From the NCBI RefSeq assembly GCF_001429725.1, contig NZ_LMHV01000023.1:124767-188766 (forward strand): a DNA stretch of 64,000 nucleotides, in the 5' to 3' direction. The position numbers were made by a program, and so were the translations under genes. The DNA comes from Rhizobium sp. Root708 (GTDB lineage: Bacteria > Pseudomonadota > Alphaproteobacteria > Rhizobiales > Rhizobiaceae). The stretch's first letter is position 1; each line of letters begins with the position of its first letter. Positions 51,810 to 63,974 of this stretch are shown here, piece by piece. The notes beneath the pieces were generated by a model. It was not told the origin of the DNA, searched no databases, and saw only the letters and a list, made by a program, of their open reading frames with translations.

Positions 51810-53318
51810 TCAATCGAGTTTGCGCACGCGCAGTGCGAGATAGGGACGTCCCGGCAGTTCGATGCCGAAGGCCGCGTCCGCCTTGCCGCCTCGCGTGATG
51901 TTTCCATGCCGCTGCGGATGCGGAACGAAGGCCTCAATCCGTTCGGCGGGCGTCACCGTCATGTTCCACGTGTCGATGAGATCGACCTCGTAGCGACCAT
52001 CGTCCGTCGGCAGACCGGTGGTCCACTGGTTCGGCTGGTGCTCGCCGAAATAGAGGTACGACACCTTACCACCGAGGTCCCGGGCGCCCGAAATTCGGCT
52101 CCACGGCCACTGGTCATGCATGCCCATCGGCTCCAGGCCTTCGAGCTTGTCGTCCTGCATCAGCTTCAGAAGGAAGCTGATCCGCTTCCAGCTCTCGCCG
52201 TGAAGAACGCCGCCCTTGGCCCACCAGATCAAATCGTCGGGATCGACGTAGGTTTCGCCGTGGCCGGCATAACCGCCGCGCATCACCGTGATCCAGAAGC
52301 GGTGAACGAGTTCCTCGGCGCTGATATTGCCCCAGCAGTAGATGATGTTGCCTTCGTATTCCGGCTCGTCGTTGACCACAGGCTTGCCATACGCCAGCCG
52401 CCATTCCGGCGTCCGCTTCACATCCCAGTTCTGGATGCAGACATGGGTGATCCATGGCTTGCGGTGATCAAAGTTCATGTTCTGATCGCCATTGTGGATC
52501 GACCGAAGGTGCTGGACCGGATCGTTCTCTTCGAGGATGTGACAAAAGCGATCCCAGGTCTCGACCGGAATGGTGTCGAGCAGGAAGTCGTACTCGTTCG
52601 CCAGCGCCCACCAGACATTGCGGAAGGGGGAGAGGCGAGCTGCGGCATATTCGACGTAGCGCAGGTTCTGCGCCTCGGTCATCGTCGCATAGCCCCAACG
52701 GTCATAGGGGTGAAAAAGAATGAGGTCCGCTTCGATCCCAAGGTCACCCAGCCGGGCGATCTGCTTTTCCAGATGCTGGAAGGCCGCAGGGTTGGGACGA
52801 TCGAAATCGATCCCACCGTCGCTCTTCTGCAGAAACATCGGCTGCAGCGGCTCATTGGTATTGAATGGATAGTCCTTCGGGAAAACGCCCATGCGGATCT
52901 TGTTGAAGCCGCTCTTTTCGAGGCTTGCAAGAGTTTGCTCCTGCATATCGAGCGGCTGATGCGTCCAGGCGTAGCAGGTCGTTCCGAATGGAAAATAAGG
53001 CGTGCCATCGGCATGAGCGAAATGGAAGCGATTGCGGACATGGACCGGTCCGTGCACGCCATCTCGCGCATCCATCACGGTCAGTTTCCCTTCGCGGCCA
53101 TCGAGGTCGGCGACGTTGGACGTCGTAACGTAGGTCCACTCGCCAAGCGCATCAGGCATGAAGCGGATCACATACTCGTCGCCGCCGTCATGGAAACCGG
53201 TGACACGCACCGAGCGATTGCCCTGCTTGAAGTGCGCATGCAGCGTGACATCAAGATAGGGGTTGCCCTTAGCCGGCGCCTTGAGGCGGGCTTCAAAGAT
53301 ATCGAAGAGATGGGTCAT
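51810..53318 (-). CDS. DUF5060/DUF5605 glycoside hydrolase-like protein
   Basis: 502 residues. The N-terminal domain (about 1-75, VTLHAHFKQGNRSVRVTGFHDGGDEYVIRFMPDALGEWTY) is DUF5060, followed by a TIM-barrel of the GH5-like clan (from PYFPFGTTCYAWTHQ) and a small C-terminal DUF5605 domain. Probable acid/base Glu in WALANEYDF and nucleophile Glu in VVNDEPEYEGN. No signal peptide, so it acts on imported oligosaccharide. ATG at 53318 has AAGGA at proper distance; ATG 53324 overlaps the permease stop. Placed among the importer genes, its substrate is likely the imported sugar. Confidence 0.82.
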   Translation of the reverse strand: MTHLFDIFEARLKAPAKGNPYLDVTLHAHFKQGNRSVRVTGFHDGGDEYVIRFMPDALGEWTYVTTSNVADLDGREGKLTVMDARDGVHGPVHVRNRFHFAHADGTPYFPFGTTCYAWTHQPLDMQEQTLASLEKSGFNKIRMGVFPKDYPFNTNEPLQPMFLQKSDGGIDFDRPNPAAFQHLEKQIARLGDLGIEADLILFHPYDRWGYATMTEAQNLRYVEYAAARLSPFRNVWWALANEYDFLLDTIPVETWDRFCHILEENDPVQHLRSIHNGDQNMNFDHRKPWITHVCIQNWDVKRTPEWRLAYGKPVVNDEPEYEGNIIYCWGNISAEELVHRFWITVMRGGYAGHGETYVDPDDLIWWAKGGVLHGESWKRISFLLKLMQDDKLEGLEPMGMHDQWPWSRISGARDLGGKVSYLYFGEHQPNQWTTGLPTDDGRYEVDLIDTWNMTVTPAERIEAFVPHPQRHGNITRGGKADAAFGIELPGRPYLALRVRKLD

Positions 53319-53320
53319 GA

Positions 53321-54187
53321 TCATTCCTTGACGGCCCCGGTCGTCAGACCGGCGACGAAATAACGTTGGAACATGAGGTAGACGATGGCTGCTGGCAGCA
53401 CCGTCATGATGATGGCGGCGTTAAGCTCGCCGTAGTCGCTCGAGAACTGGCTCTGGAAACTCATCAAGCCGAGCGGAAGGGTCCACATCTTCGGATCCTG
53501 GAGGATGACAAGCGCCATGGCGAACTCATTCCAGGTCGCAACGAAATCAAGGATCAGCAGCGCCGAAAGAACGGGCAGCGACACCGGCAGGAAGATCCGT
53601 CGGAAGATGGTGAAATGCGAAGCGCCGTCGATGCGCGCAGCCTCCGAGAGCTCCTTCGGCACGGCCGAGAAGAAGCCGTGGAGAATGAACACCTGGTAGG
53701 GAATGCCGAAGGCAAGGTAGGGCAGGATGATCCCGGGATAGGTATTGATCAGGCCGAATGCGTTCACCTGCCGGAAGATCGGCGCCAGCATGACCTGGAA
53801 CGGAAGCATGGTGCCGAACAGGAAGAGGGCAAAGAGCGCCTTGTTCATCCGCATCGGAACCTTGGCGAGCGCATAGGCTGCCATCGCCGAGATGAACAGA
53901 CCAAGCGGCACCTTAATCACCGTGATCACCACGCCATTGAAGGCCGTGGTCGAGAAATTGCCGCGTTTCCAGGCCGCGACGAAATTGTCGAGGGCAAGTT
54001 CGGTCGGCGGCATGAAGGCGCTCGAGCCCATCACCGTGGAATTCGACTTCAGGGAGGTGAAGACGATGAACAGAAACGGCGTGATCCAGATGAGCGCCAG
54101 CAGAATGAACGCGATCCACAGCGCGACGAGAACGGGGTCGACCTTTGCGGAATCGACGGGCCGGAAGGCTTGCGAGAACATCTTCAT
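53321..54187 (-). CDS. Sugar ABC transporter permease, MalG-type
   Basis: 288 residues with an N-terminal helix (LWIAFILLALIWITPFLFIV) and the EAA loop KELSEAARIDGASHFTIFRRIFLP. The final RYFVAGLTTGAVKE is the MalG tail. The ATG at 54187 overlaps the preceding permease stop as ATGA. Part of the importer with the MalF-type gene upstream. Confidence 0.91.
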   Translation of the reverse strand: MKMFSQAFRPVDSAKVDPVLVALWIAFILLALIWITPFLFIVFTSLKSNSTVMGSSAFMPPTELALDNFVAAWKRGNFSTTAFNGVVITVIKVPLGLFISAMAAYALAKVPMRMNKALFALFLFGTMLPFQVMLAPIFRQVNAFGLINTYPGIILPYLAFGIPYQVFILHGFFSAVPKELSEAARIDGASHFTIFRRIFLPVSLPVLSALLILDFVATWNEFAMALVILQDPKMWTLPLGLMSFQSQFSSDYGELNAAIIMTVLPAAIVYLMFQRYFVAGLTTGAVKE

Positions 54188-55083
54188 CGCACCATCTCCT
54201 CGCGGCGGAACATCCACCGCATGTAAGGCAGGACAATCACCAGCGTGATCAGCAGCAGAACGACGGAAACGGCGGCGCCGCGGCCGAAAACGCCAAGCTG
54301 CATGGACTGCGTATAGGCCCACATCGCCAGCATCTGGGTCGACTGGGCCGGCCCGCCGCCAGTCATGCCGTAAACGATGTCAAACGCCTTCAGCGAGTTG
54401 ATCAGAGAAAGCACGAAGACCACCGTGATGGTCGGCACAAGCGCCGGAAAAGTGACATAACGGAAAACTCCCCAGCGCCCTGCCCCATCGATGCGAGCGG
54501 CTTCGATGAGTGTTGTCGAGACGCTCTGGAGACCGGCGAGAAACAACACCATGGAAAAGCCCACGGATTGCCAGACGTGCGCAACGAAGACCGACCAGAG
54601 GGCAATCTGCTTGTCGCCTAGCCAATCCATGATCCAGCCGTCCAGATGCCAGCTCGTCAGCAGACTGTTGAAGAGACCGAAGAACGGGTCGTACATCCAC
54701 TTCCAGATCGTCGCGACGGCGATCGAGGCAATGATGACGGGCAGGTAGAAGATTACCCGCAGGCCCGATTTTCCGGGGATGTTCTGATTGAGCGCAAGCG
54801 CCAGGCAGAAACTGATAAGGTTGGGGATGATCACGGCAAAGGCCGTCCACAGGATGGTATTCGTGAGCGCACCCCAGAACACCGGGTCCTGCGTCATGAT
54901 CGCCCGATAGTTCGCCAGGCCGACGAACTTCGCGTCCGGACTGAGGCCGTTCCAGGACGAGAACGACATGCGGATGACGTCGAACATCGGATAGACGGCA
55001 AATAGAAGGTAGACCACCAGAGCGGGCGCGAGCAGGACATAGCCCTGCATCTGCGGCCCCATAGATTGGCGCGCTTTCGACAT
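54184..55083 (-). CDS. Sugar ABC transporter permease, MalF-type
   Basis: 299 residues with six helices and the EAA loop TLIEAARIDGAGRWGVFRYVTFPAL. The start begins KARQSMGPQMQGYVLLAPALVVYLLF, typical of the group. ATG at 55083 follows TTGGAAGAAGAA. Overlaps the next permease gene by four bases; 62 bp after the binding-protein gene. Confidence 0.9.
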   Translation of the reverse strand: MSKARQSMGPQMQGYVLLAPALVVYLLFAVYPMFDVIRMSFSSWNGLSPDAKFVGLANYRAIMTQDPVFWGALTNTILWTAFAVIIPNLISFCLALALNQNIPGKSGLRVIFYLPVIIASIAVATIWKWMYDPFFGLFNSLLTSWHLDGWIMDWLGDKQIALWSVFVAHVWQSVGFSMVLFLAGLQSVSTTLIEAARIDGAGRWGVFRYVTFPALVPTITVVFVLSLINSLKAFDIVYGMTGGGPAQSTQMLAMWAYTQSMQLGVFGRGAAVSVVLLLITLVIVLPYMRWMFRREEMVR

Positions 55084-55145
55084 TTCTTCTTCCAAACCTT
55101 ATGTGAGGCTCCGCCTGAAACGCGCGGAGCCTCGGCCTTGGGAGG

Positions 55146-56387
55146 TTATCCTCGATTGGCGATGAAGGTCTGCAGGGTCTTGCCCGCGTCGTCAGGCTTG
55201 ATGTTGCCGGACGCCACTTCATTGATGACGCGCCAATATTCCGTGGTCACGTCGAGCGGGAATGCCTGGTCGCCGTTCATGTAGATCTTCGTGTACTTGC
55301 CGAAGATATCCATCCATTTCTGGTCGAGCGCAGAGACGTTCGAGTACTTGACGTTCGCGTTGACGGAGATCGAGCCGAACGCGCCGAGATTCTCCTGCTG
55401 AACCTTGTCGGAGAGCAGATAGTCGAGGAACTTTGTCGCATCTTCGGAATTGGGGCTCTTCGCCGAAACGTAAAGATATTCAGCAAAGCCGTAGAGACGG
55501 TCGGTTCCTGTCGGGAACGGGAAGAGATCGAAATTGTCGATCTTCTTGGACTCTGCCAACTGGCTGACCAGCCAATCGCCCTCGACCATCATCGCCGCGC
55601 GATTGGCAAGGAAGAGATTGAAGCTCTGCGAGTTGTCGATCCCCATGAACGGCTTGAGAATGTAGTTCTGCGACCAGTCGTTCAGCTCCTGGAAGCTTGC
55701 GGCAGCACATGCTTCCGTGCCCCAATCGAGCTTCATGTCCATCAGTTGGTCATGCTTTTCAGCGCCGCACTTGGCTTCAAGGATGACGTCCATCAGGCGC
55801 ATCAGGTGCCAGTTGACCGTGCCGCCGAATGTCATCGCCGGAATCCCGGCCTGCTTGAGCTTGGCAGCGTCGGCCTTCAACTCGTCATAGGTCGTCGGAG
55901 GCGCGGCGATGCCGGCCTTGGCGAACAGCTCCTTGTTGTAATAGATTCCTTCGCCGTGAAAGGTGTACGGCACGCCATTACGTCCGCCGGGATAGATCTT
56001 GGAGAAGCTTCCGGCGGTGCCGACGAGACGCTTATCCCAGTCGTACTTCGTGTAAGCTTCGTCCAACGGCTTCGACAGGCCCGCCTTGACGAATTCGCCG
56101 CCCAACCCGAGACCTGCCCACATGAAGTAGATGTCCGGCCCCTGGCTGGACTGCGCGGCAACGCGAAGCGCTGCCTTGTGCTCGTCCACGGAGCGGCCTT
56201 CCCGCGTAACGGTGACGCCGGGGTTGGCGGCTTCGAATTCCTTGATGATCTTGTCCCACGCCACATTGGCGGAGTTGTTGTCAAAGGTGAGCGTCCAGAT
56301 TTTCACCTCACCCGCATTGGCGGCGCCCGCAACAAGCGCTGCACTCATCGCCAACGCAGACAGCGTGGCGGTCAAACCATTCTTCAT
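55146..56387 (-). CDS. Sugar ABC transporter substrate-binding protein (family 1)
   Basis: 413 residues with a Sec signal peptide (1-25, ANAG) and a family 1 fold (EVKIWTLTFDNNSANVAWDKII; YPGGRNGVPYTFHGEGIYYNKELFAKAG). Cys-rich pair near CGAEKHD and TEACAAA may form a disulphide. ATG at 56387 follows GGGAGG. First gene of the reverse-strand sugar operon, divergent from the ROK repressor that likely regulates it. Confidence 0.92.
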   Translation of the reverse strand: MKNGLTATLSALAMSAALVAGAANAGEVKIWTLTFDNNSANVAWDKIIKEFEAANPGVTVTREGRSVDEHKAALRVAAQSSQGPDIYFMWAGLGLGGEFVKAGLSKPLDEAYTKYDWDKRLVGTAGSFSKIYPGGRNGVPYTFHGEGIYYNKELFAKAGIAAPPTTYDELKADAAKLKQAGIPAMTFGGTVNWHLMRLMDVILEAKCGAEKHDQLMDMKLDWGTEACAAASFQELNDWSQNYILKPFMGIDNSQSFNLFLANRAAMMVEGDWLVSQLAESKKIDNFDLFPFPTGTDRLYGFAEYLYVSAKSPNSEDATKFLDYLLSDKVQQENLGAFGSISVNANVKYSNVSALDQKWMDIFGKYTKIYMNGDQAFPLDVTTEYWRVINEVASGNIKPDDAGKTLQTFIANRG

Positions 56388-56617
56388 CGAAGCCTCCCTG
56401 AGCGGTCCTCTGCCGCCACCACAATCAACCAAACGCGTTCAAAACTGTCAATTACTTTTGTCATTTTAGAATTAACTATGCGGTCATCGCCTATTATTTC
56501 GCCTGACTTAATTCACCTGTACATCATAATGCATTGTGCGTATCGGCCATTTCCGCCGATTGAAAAAAGTTGACTCGACGCGCGAGTTCAGTTCAAAACG
56601 CAAGAAGGAGGCGGCTC

Positions 56618-57805
56618 ATGCAAAATATCAACGAACTCTTCCTCGACCACGATTCGCCGGCCGGCCGGCTCGTTCGAGGGCTCGCCGCCTTCGGCGCGGC
56701 GACAGCGGGGCAGCTTTCAAAATCGACAGGTCTTGGCCGCTCAACGGTTTCAACCGCGCTGACCGAACTGAGGGACACCGGCATCGTCATAGACGTCGAT
56801 GCCAAGGCCAGCGGCTTCGGGCGGCCGTCTCAGCTGCTTTCGCTTAGCCCAGGATCAGGCCGCTGCGCCGGCGTTCTGCTGGGCCTCGGCGAAATACGCA
56901 TTGTCATCTGCGACATGACGCATGCGGTGCTATCGGACGTCTGGATTCCGATCCGCCGCGACTACACGCCGGAAGAGGCCGCCGACCAGGTTAGAGATAG
57001 CCTGACAACGCAATGCCAATCGCTCGGCATCACCATCGCCGACCTCCTCGGCGTTGGCGTGGCGATTTCCGCGCCACTCAGCTACGACGGCAAGGTGCTG
57101 AATGGCGACGTCCTGCCAACATGGGCCGGCGTCGATCTCGCGGAAATATTCTCGACGCGGCTGGATTGCCCACTGCATGCCGAAAACGAGAGCCATTGCG
57201 GTGCGCTCGCCGAGATGACCTGGGGCTCGACGGTCGGCGAAAGCGACTTCATCCTCTACAAGTTCGACCTCGGCGTCGGTGGCGCGATCGTGCGTGACGG
57301 CGCAGTCGTCCGCGGCGTCAGCGGCAGCGCGGCCGAATTCGGTCACATCGTCCTGGACCCGGAAGGTGCCTATTGTCGTTGTGGCAATCGCGGCTGCCTT
57401 CAGACCTATGTCGGCGGTTACCATCTGATCCGCCGCGCCGAGGAATTCAGCGGCCAACCCGTAACCATCGATCAGTTCGTGGAGCGCGCCCGCGAGGGCC
57501 GGATCGGCTACAGGCGCTTCATCGAGGATGCTGCCGTAAAGGCCGGCTGGGGCATGGGCATCACGTCGTCGATCCTCAACCCGCCGCTCTTCGTCATCGC
57601 AGGCAAGCTCGCGACGATCGGCAAAGCCTTCCTGGAACCGCTGGAGCGGAGCTTCAATCGCCACACGCTGCAGCATCCCGATCTTCCCGGCGTCAGCGCC
57701 CCGCGCTTCGTCGTGGCCAAATTCCTCGGGAATGACGATACAGTCATGGGCGCTGTCGCGCTTGTGCTGCGACAACACGGACGAATCGTCAGCCCCACGC
57801 CATAA
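56618..57805 (+). CDS. ROK-family transcriptional repressor
   Basis: 395 residues. N-terminal helix-turn-helix (about 20-60: GAATAGQLSKSTGLGRSTVSTALTELRDTG) and a ROK kinase-like sugar-binding domain. The ROK zinc site is present: GHIVLDPEGAYCRCGNRGCLQTY, with His and three Cys. The glucokinase-type DxGxT phosphate motif is degenerate (LGEIRIVICDM), so it is a sensor rather than an enzyme. ATG at 56618 has AAGGAGG. In front of it lies ACTCG/CGAGT (56573-56587) as a possible operator part. Ligand presumably the imported sugar. Confidence 0.92.
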   Translation: MQNINELFLDHDSPAGRLVRGLAAFGAATAGQLSKSTGLGRSTVSTALTELRDTGIVIDVDAKASGFGRPSQLLSLSPGSGRCAGVLLGLGEIRIVICDMTHAVLSDVWIPIRRDYTPEEAADQVRDSLTTQCQSLGITIADLLGVGVAISAPLSYDGKVLNGDVLPTWAGVDLAEIFSTRLDCPLHAENESHCGALAEMTWGSTVGESDFILYKFDLGVGGAIVRDGAVVRGVSGSAAEFGHIVLDPEGAYCRCGNRGCLQTYVGGYHLIRRAEEFSGQPVTIDQFVERAREGRIGYRRFIEDAAVKAGWGMGITSSILNPPLFVIAGKLATIGKAFLEPLERSFNRHTLQHPDLPGVSAPRFVVAKFLGNDDTVMGAVALVLRQHGRIVSPTP

Positions 57806-57840
57806 GCAACCGAGTGACAGACGCCAATCTACGACCGCCT

Positions 57841-59788
57841 TCAGATCGCGCCTCTGAGTTCGAGCAACTCCGTCTGCCCGCTTCGGCCCTTGACGCTGAC
57901 GACGCCAACCGGAGCGAGTTCGAAAAGCTGGCCGACGGTATCCCGGATCGCGCCACTGACGAGAATCGACGTTCCATACTGCCGATTGAGTCCCTCGAGA
58001 CGGGAGGCAATGTTCACCGTGTCGCCGATCGCGGTGTACTGTAGCCGCGCCTCGGCGCCGACGCTTCCCACCACCGCAGCGCCGGTGTGCAGTCCGAACC
58101 GTGTGATGAGCACGGGGCGTCCGCTCACACTATTCGCGTGGTTCATTGCATCCACCGCTTGCTTCATGGCGAGCGCGCAATGGCATGCGTGTTCGACGTG
58201 ATCAGGATCATGCAAGGGAGCGTTCCACATGGCGAGGATGGCATCGCCCATGTATTGCACGATCGTCCCGCCGTGACGCTCGACGATCTTGTTGAGGGCC
58301 TCGAAATATTCCGACAACAATGCAACGACCTCCTCGGGTGAATTCTCTTCCGAGATGGTCGTGAAGTCGCGGATATCGGTGAAAAGCACGGTGACATCCT
58401 GCCGGACCGCGGCGCCGACATTCGCCTGACCTGCAATCACGATCCTGCGTACGAGTTCCCGGGGCACATAAAGCGAGAAGGTACTGATCGCATGTCGTGC
58501 CGACCGCAGCGCTTTCGCGAGCGCATTCACCTCGGAAATCCACGAATGGACGATCCGGCTTTCGCGAACCTCCAGTTTTCCCAACTGCGTCGCCTCCTCG
58601 GCGAGCATCATAAAGCGATCGGCTGACGAGGCGCGAGATGAAGACCGCCGCCAGGATGCCCAACGCAAGACAGGCTGCGGCGATCGCGAGATTTCGCGTC
58701 AATCTCTGTTCGACTGGTCCTACCAGGTCGCTCAACGGCGCGACGATCGCGACCGTGTATTTTCGTCCGAGCCCGGCCACCGCTTCATGAAAGACCTCGG
58801 CAAGATATTCGCGCGCTCCTGCCTGAAAATGAGTGACAGTCCCTACCTCCGCACGGCCGGATTCGATCAGATGCGCAACAGCAGGAAGGGCTGGATCGAC
58901 GTGAGCGAAGTCAGCCAAGGATACCTCCCTGCCACGACGGAGCCTTCCCCTGACTTCGCTCATCAGGTCTCGGTCCGAATGAACCATCAGTTTAACATCC
59001 TGATCGAAAACATATGCCCGGGCGTGCTCTGAGACGGCACTGATATCGACGATATCTCCAAGCGTAACGAGCATCACGTCTGCTCCGATCACCACGTGTC
59101 GGTTCGCCGCCGTTGGCGTTGCGACTGTCATCGTCAGGAAATTGGTTGATGCCGAGATATAGGGGCCGACGGAGATCGCCTTGCTCACGCCGACAGCGGC
59201 CGTGTACCAGGGCCTGGTGCGTGGGTCGAAGATATCATCGCGATCCGCCGCCCTTCTCAGCAGCCGCATATCCTTGCCATAAAACGTCCAGACGGCGTTG
59301 GGACCGCCATTCGACCGGTCGATCGTCCGCACCGCGTAGGCCGCCTCGGCAGGCGCATTCATGTCGCTGCGCCATTCGGCATTGTCAGCCGCATCAACGA
59401 CCTGAACAAAGCTGCCGTCGGGATAACCCGCATAGAGATTATCGACGCGAAAAGAGGATCGGAGCACGTTCAGCAGAAACGCTTCCTTGGTATCCACGTC
59501 ATACGAAGGTGGCGTCGTCATCTCCGGTACGGCTGACGCCGCGACGATTGCCGAATAGCCTTCCCGGAAGACGTTGCGGTAATCCTCGATGACCCTCAAC
59601 CCTAGCTGCCGCATCTGGCCTTCGCCCGTTGAGACTGCAGCGAACTTTCCTTGGCTATAGGTGATGAATATCAGCGGCAGCGAGGTACAGGCCAACAGCC
59701 CGAGAATGATAACGCTGAGATGCAGCCGTAAGGGCATGGCCCAGGTGACCAAGATCCCCCTCAGCGTCCTCCAATACCCCTGCCCCAT
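57841..59788 (-). pseudogene. Class III adenylate/guanylate cyclase, frameshifted
   Basis: Two overlapping reading frames make one split protein. The 5' part (start ATG 59788, GGGGAG site) has a signal-anchor, a large periplasmic sensor region of Cache/dCACHE type (EDYRNVFREGYSAIVAASAVPEM; DPRTRPWYTAAVGVSKAISVGPYI) and a second helix (NLAIAAACLALGILAAVFISRLV). The 3' part (from 58668) continues with a HAMP-like linker and a cyclase catalytic domain (FTDIRDFTTISEEN, YMGDAILAMWNAP, AIGDTVNIASRLEGLN). Both catalytic metal Asp residues are seen. The frame changes by +1 near 58615-58640. Without repair no full protein is made; sequencing error is the alternative. Confidence 0.85.
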
Positions 59789-59962
59789 AGGCTCCCCGCC
59801 TTTGCCCACGCCTCGCAAGCGCGCTCACTTAATCCCGCGCTGGTGGCTGATTGGCTAGATAACCGAATAGGCAGTGATCCGGTCAAGCGCAGTTTCTCTG
59901 AGAGAGCGGTGGCGCCGACTGGATGTCAGAATTAAAACAGGCTGTATGGACGGTTCGTGACA

Positions 59963-60412
59963 TCAGTTGCCAGATTCGGCGGCTGTAGATCGACGCGCAG
60001 TCGGTCGGGAAACGACATAGGCGGCGCATCCGCAAAGCAAAATCCCGACAAGGAGCGCAAGCCAGACACCTGGAGAAGCGGCGAGGAAGAAGGCGATGTA
60101 GCCACCCGACATCCCCAACACCGCAAGAATCTTCGCCTTCAACGGGATCGCCCCATTTTCGCGCCAGGCCCGCAAAGGCGGACCGCACCAACGGTGATTG
60201 AGAAGGTAGGCCTCGAACCGAGGAGACGACCGCGCGAAGAACCAGGCAGCAAGGATAAGGAAGATCGTTGTCGGCATCAAAGGGACAATTGCGCCGATGA
60301 TGCCGAGCGCCGCCATGAGGCACCCTAGCGCGACATAAATGGCTCTCACCACCCAATGCGGTTGGCCTGACGTCGGGGTTACGGAGATATCGGGTTGAGC
60401 AGGATCGATCAT
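59963..60412 (-). CDS. DUF454 (YbaN-like) inner-membrane protein
   Basis: 149 residues with helices at about 25-43 (YVALGCLMAALGIIGAIVPLMPTT) and two near the C-terminus. The signature phrases GIIGAIVPLMPTTIFLILAAWFFARSSPRFEAYLLNH and GPPLRAWRENGAIP are the DUF454 hallmarks. Function unknown; some relatives are linked with iron or haem regulation. ATG at 60412 (MIDPAQPD) is preferred to a longer form. It lies between the cyclase and katG, with no visible operon. Confidence 0.88.
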   Translation of the reverse strand: MIDPAQPDISVTPTSGQPHWVVRAIYVALGCLMAALGIIGAIVPLMPTTIFLILAAWFFARSSPRFEAYLLNHRWCGPPLRAWRENGAIPLKAKILAVLGMSGGYIAFFLAASPGVWLALLVGILLCGCAAYVVSRPTARRSTAAESGN

Positions 60413-60725
60413 CGGACTAGATAGGAACCTTCTCACACTGCAATCCGACACCCGAGCGCGGCCAGCCTCGATATGACGCGAAAGACACGCAGCCCCCGTC
60501 ACGCCGACGCTCTCAATCTAACGCCTCCAGTGTCGCGGGTCACCCTCCCAACTCATTCTTTCTGTTGGTCGAACAACGCAGCGTTCGACCCGACCCATCA
60601 CCGAGAAGATCAAGCCCTCGACATCGGTAGCGATCGTCGTGCCATAGCGTCGTCCGCTGACCGACGCCGGCCTCCAGCGCGAAGCGCCGCTGCGGGTCGA
60701 CGGTATCCACAGCAATCTCGATTTA
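60413..60725. other. Intergenic region between DUF454 gene and katG end
   Basis: 313 bp without a convincing gene. A reverse-strand open frame ending at 60518 (…DVEGLIFSVMGRVERC…) reads protein-like at its C-terminal end but has no proper start except one that crosses the katG terminator. It may be a gene remnant or chance. The remaining part holds the DUF454 promoter. Confidence 0.4.
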
Positions 60726-60755
60726 GCCTGGGCGCCTTGCAAAGGGCGCCCAGGC
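60726..60755 (-). terminator. katG terminator hairpin
   Basis: Perfect 11-bp stem (60726-60736 with 60745-60755) and eight-base loop, 15 bp beyond the katG stop. Reading along katG it is followed by TAAAT rather than a pure T-run. Confidence 0.8.
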
Positions 60756-60769
60756 ACAATTGTCATCTG

Positions 60770-63013
<2,244 letters not shown>

Positions 63014-63113
63014 TCACAAGGCAATCCCCAGACACCGCGGACCCGCGACCTCCACTTCCATCTTCATAACCGATGCGGACCATAACTCTAAGTTGGAATT
63101 ACTGATCAAGGCG

Positions 63114-63128
63114 ATAAGCTAAAGCTAT
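63114..63128. promoter_or_regulatory. Possible OxyR-type half-site upstream of katG
   Basis: ATAA-N7-CTAT, one base from the ATAG-N7-CTAT element, 160 bp upstream of the katG start and within a CGATA/TATCG dyad (63112-63130). The companion element is not clear, so it is a suggestion only. Confidence 0.35.
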
Positions 63129-63208
63129 CGTCGATGTAAGTTGCAGGCAAAAAATTGGCGCCGCCATTGGGCGACGCCTTCCGCATAGACTTTTTGGATG
63201 CCGCCGCG

Positions 63209-63370
63209 TTAGCGCCTGAGAACTCGCATAGCCAACGACACGACAAAGAGAACCAGGAAAATGAAGAACAGAATCTGGGCGATTGATGCTGATGCACCGG
63301 CGATACCGCCAAAACCGAGCACGCCGGCAATGAGTGCAACCACTAGGAATACGAGAGCATAGTAAAGCAT
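63209..63370 (-). CDS. DUF1328 small membrane protein
   Basis: 53 residues with two hydrophobic segments ([21 protein letters not shown] and [20 protein letters not shown]) and the basic tail RVLRR, matching the DUF1328 (YtjA-like) family of tiny stress-associated inner-membrane proteins. The ATG at 63370 has a perfect ribosome-binding site (GGAGGTGGAA), so the much longer in-frame extension is not used. Role unknown. Confidence 0.9.
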   Translation of the reverse strand: MLYYALVFLVVALIAGVLGFGGIAGASASIAQILFFIFLVLFVVSLAMRVLRR

Positions 63371-63446
63371 TTCCACCTCCGTCATTCTGACCACAGGGAA
63401 ACGGGGAGGCCGGCGATTGGTTCCGAGACAGGTCCCGGAAGCGTCG

Positions 63447-63974
63447 CTAGGTCGCTGCGACCGCGCGGCGGCGTGTGAATGCACTGTCGCCATCATAGGG
63501 ATTCGGCGGCTCCGCCGCGGCAAGGTAGGCGTTCGCGGGAACCGTCAAGGAAAACCAGAGCCCGGCGCCAACCACGAACAGTTGGCCGACCTCATCGCCA
63601 CCGCCGGCCAGCATGGGCAGACAGGCGGAGATCATGAGCACGATCATCCGCACGACCCACTCGGTCTCCCGCTTTCTGATCGCAAGCGCGGCCATGGCTC
63701 GATACTTGCGCGCGTCATATTCGCCGCTCTCGGGTTTCGTCAGAAGTTTCCACGCAGGCGGAAACGACAGCATCAAGAGCGCACCGGCGGCGAGCAGACC
63801 CGGTGTTCCGGGAAGAAACCAGCAGCTCACGCCAAGCAGGAACAGGATAACCACGAGGTTCCATATCGGCCCAAGCGCTTCAGGAGAACGACCGCTTCGC
63901 CGATGCCAGACCTGAAGCATCCACGACGCTGCCTGAAGCATCGGCTGATCAACAAAACGATTGATGAATTCCAT
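63447..63974 (-). CDS. Membrane protein of unknown function
   Basis: 175 residues with four hydrophobic segments (about 37-55, 58-72, 105-122, 127-147) and a cytoplasmic-like loop with [25 protein letters not shown] between the second and third. I do not recognise a family. AAGGGCACGTT precedes ATG. It neighbours the DUF1328 gene in the same direction, 76 bp away, but no operon evidence beyond that. Confidence 0.65.
   Translation of the reverse strand: MEFINRFVDQPMLQAASWMLQVWHRRSGRSPEALGPIWNLVVILFLLGVSCWFLPGTPGLLAAGALLMLSFPPAWKLLTKPESGEYDARKYRAMAALAIRKRETEWVVRMIVLMISACLPMLAGGGDEVGQLFVVGAGLWFSLTVPANAYLAAAEPPNPYDGDSAFTRRRAVAAT

Noticed and set aside
60518..60766. Reverse-strand open frame between DUF454 gene and katG
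   Set aside because: Its C-terminal part looks protein-like, but the only standard start crosses the katG terminator and no ribosome-binding site is present. Kept as intergenic with low confidence.
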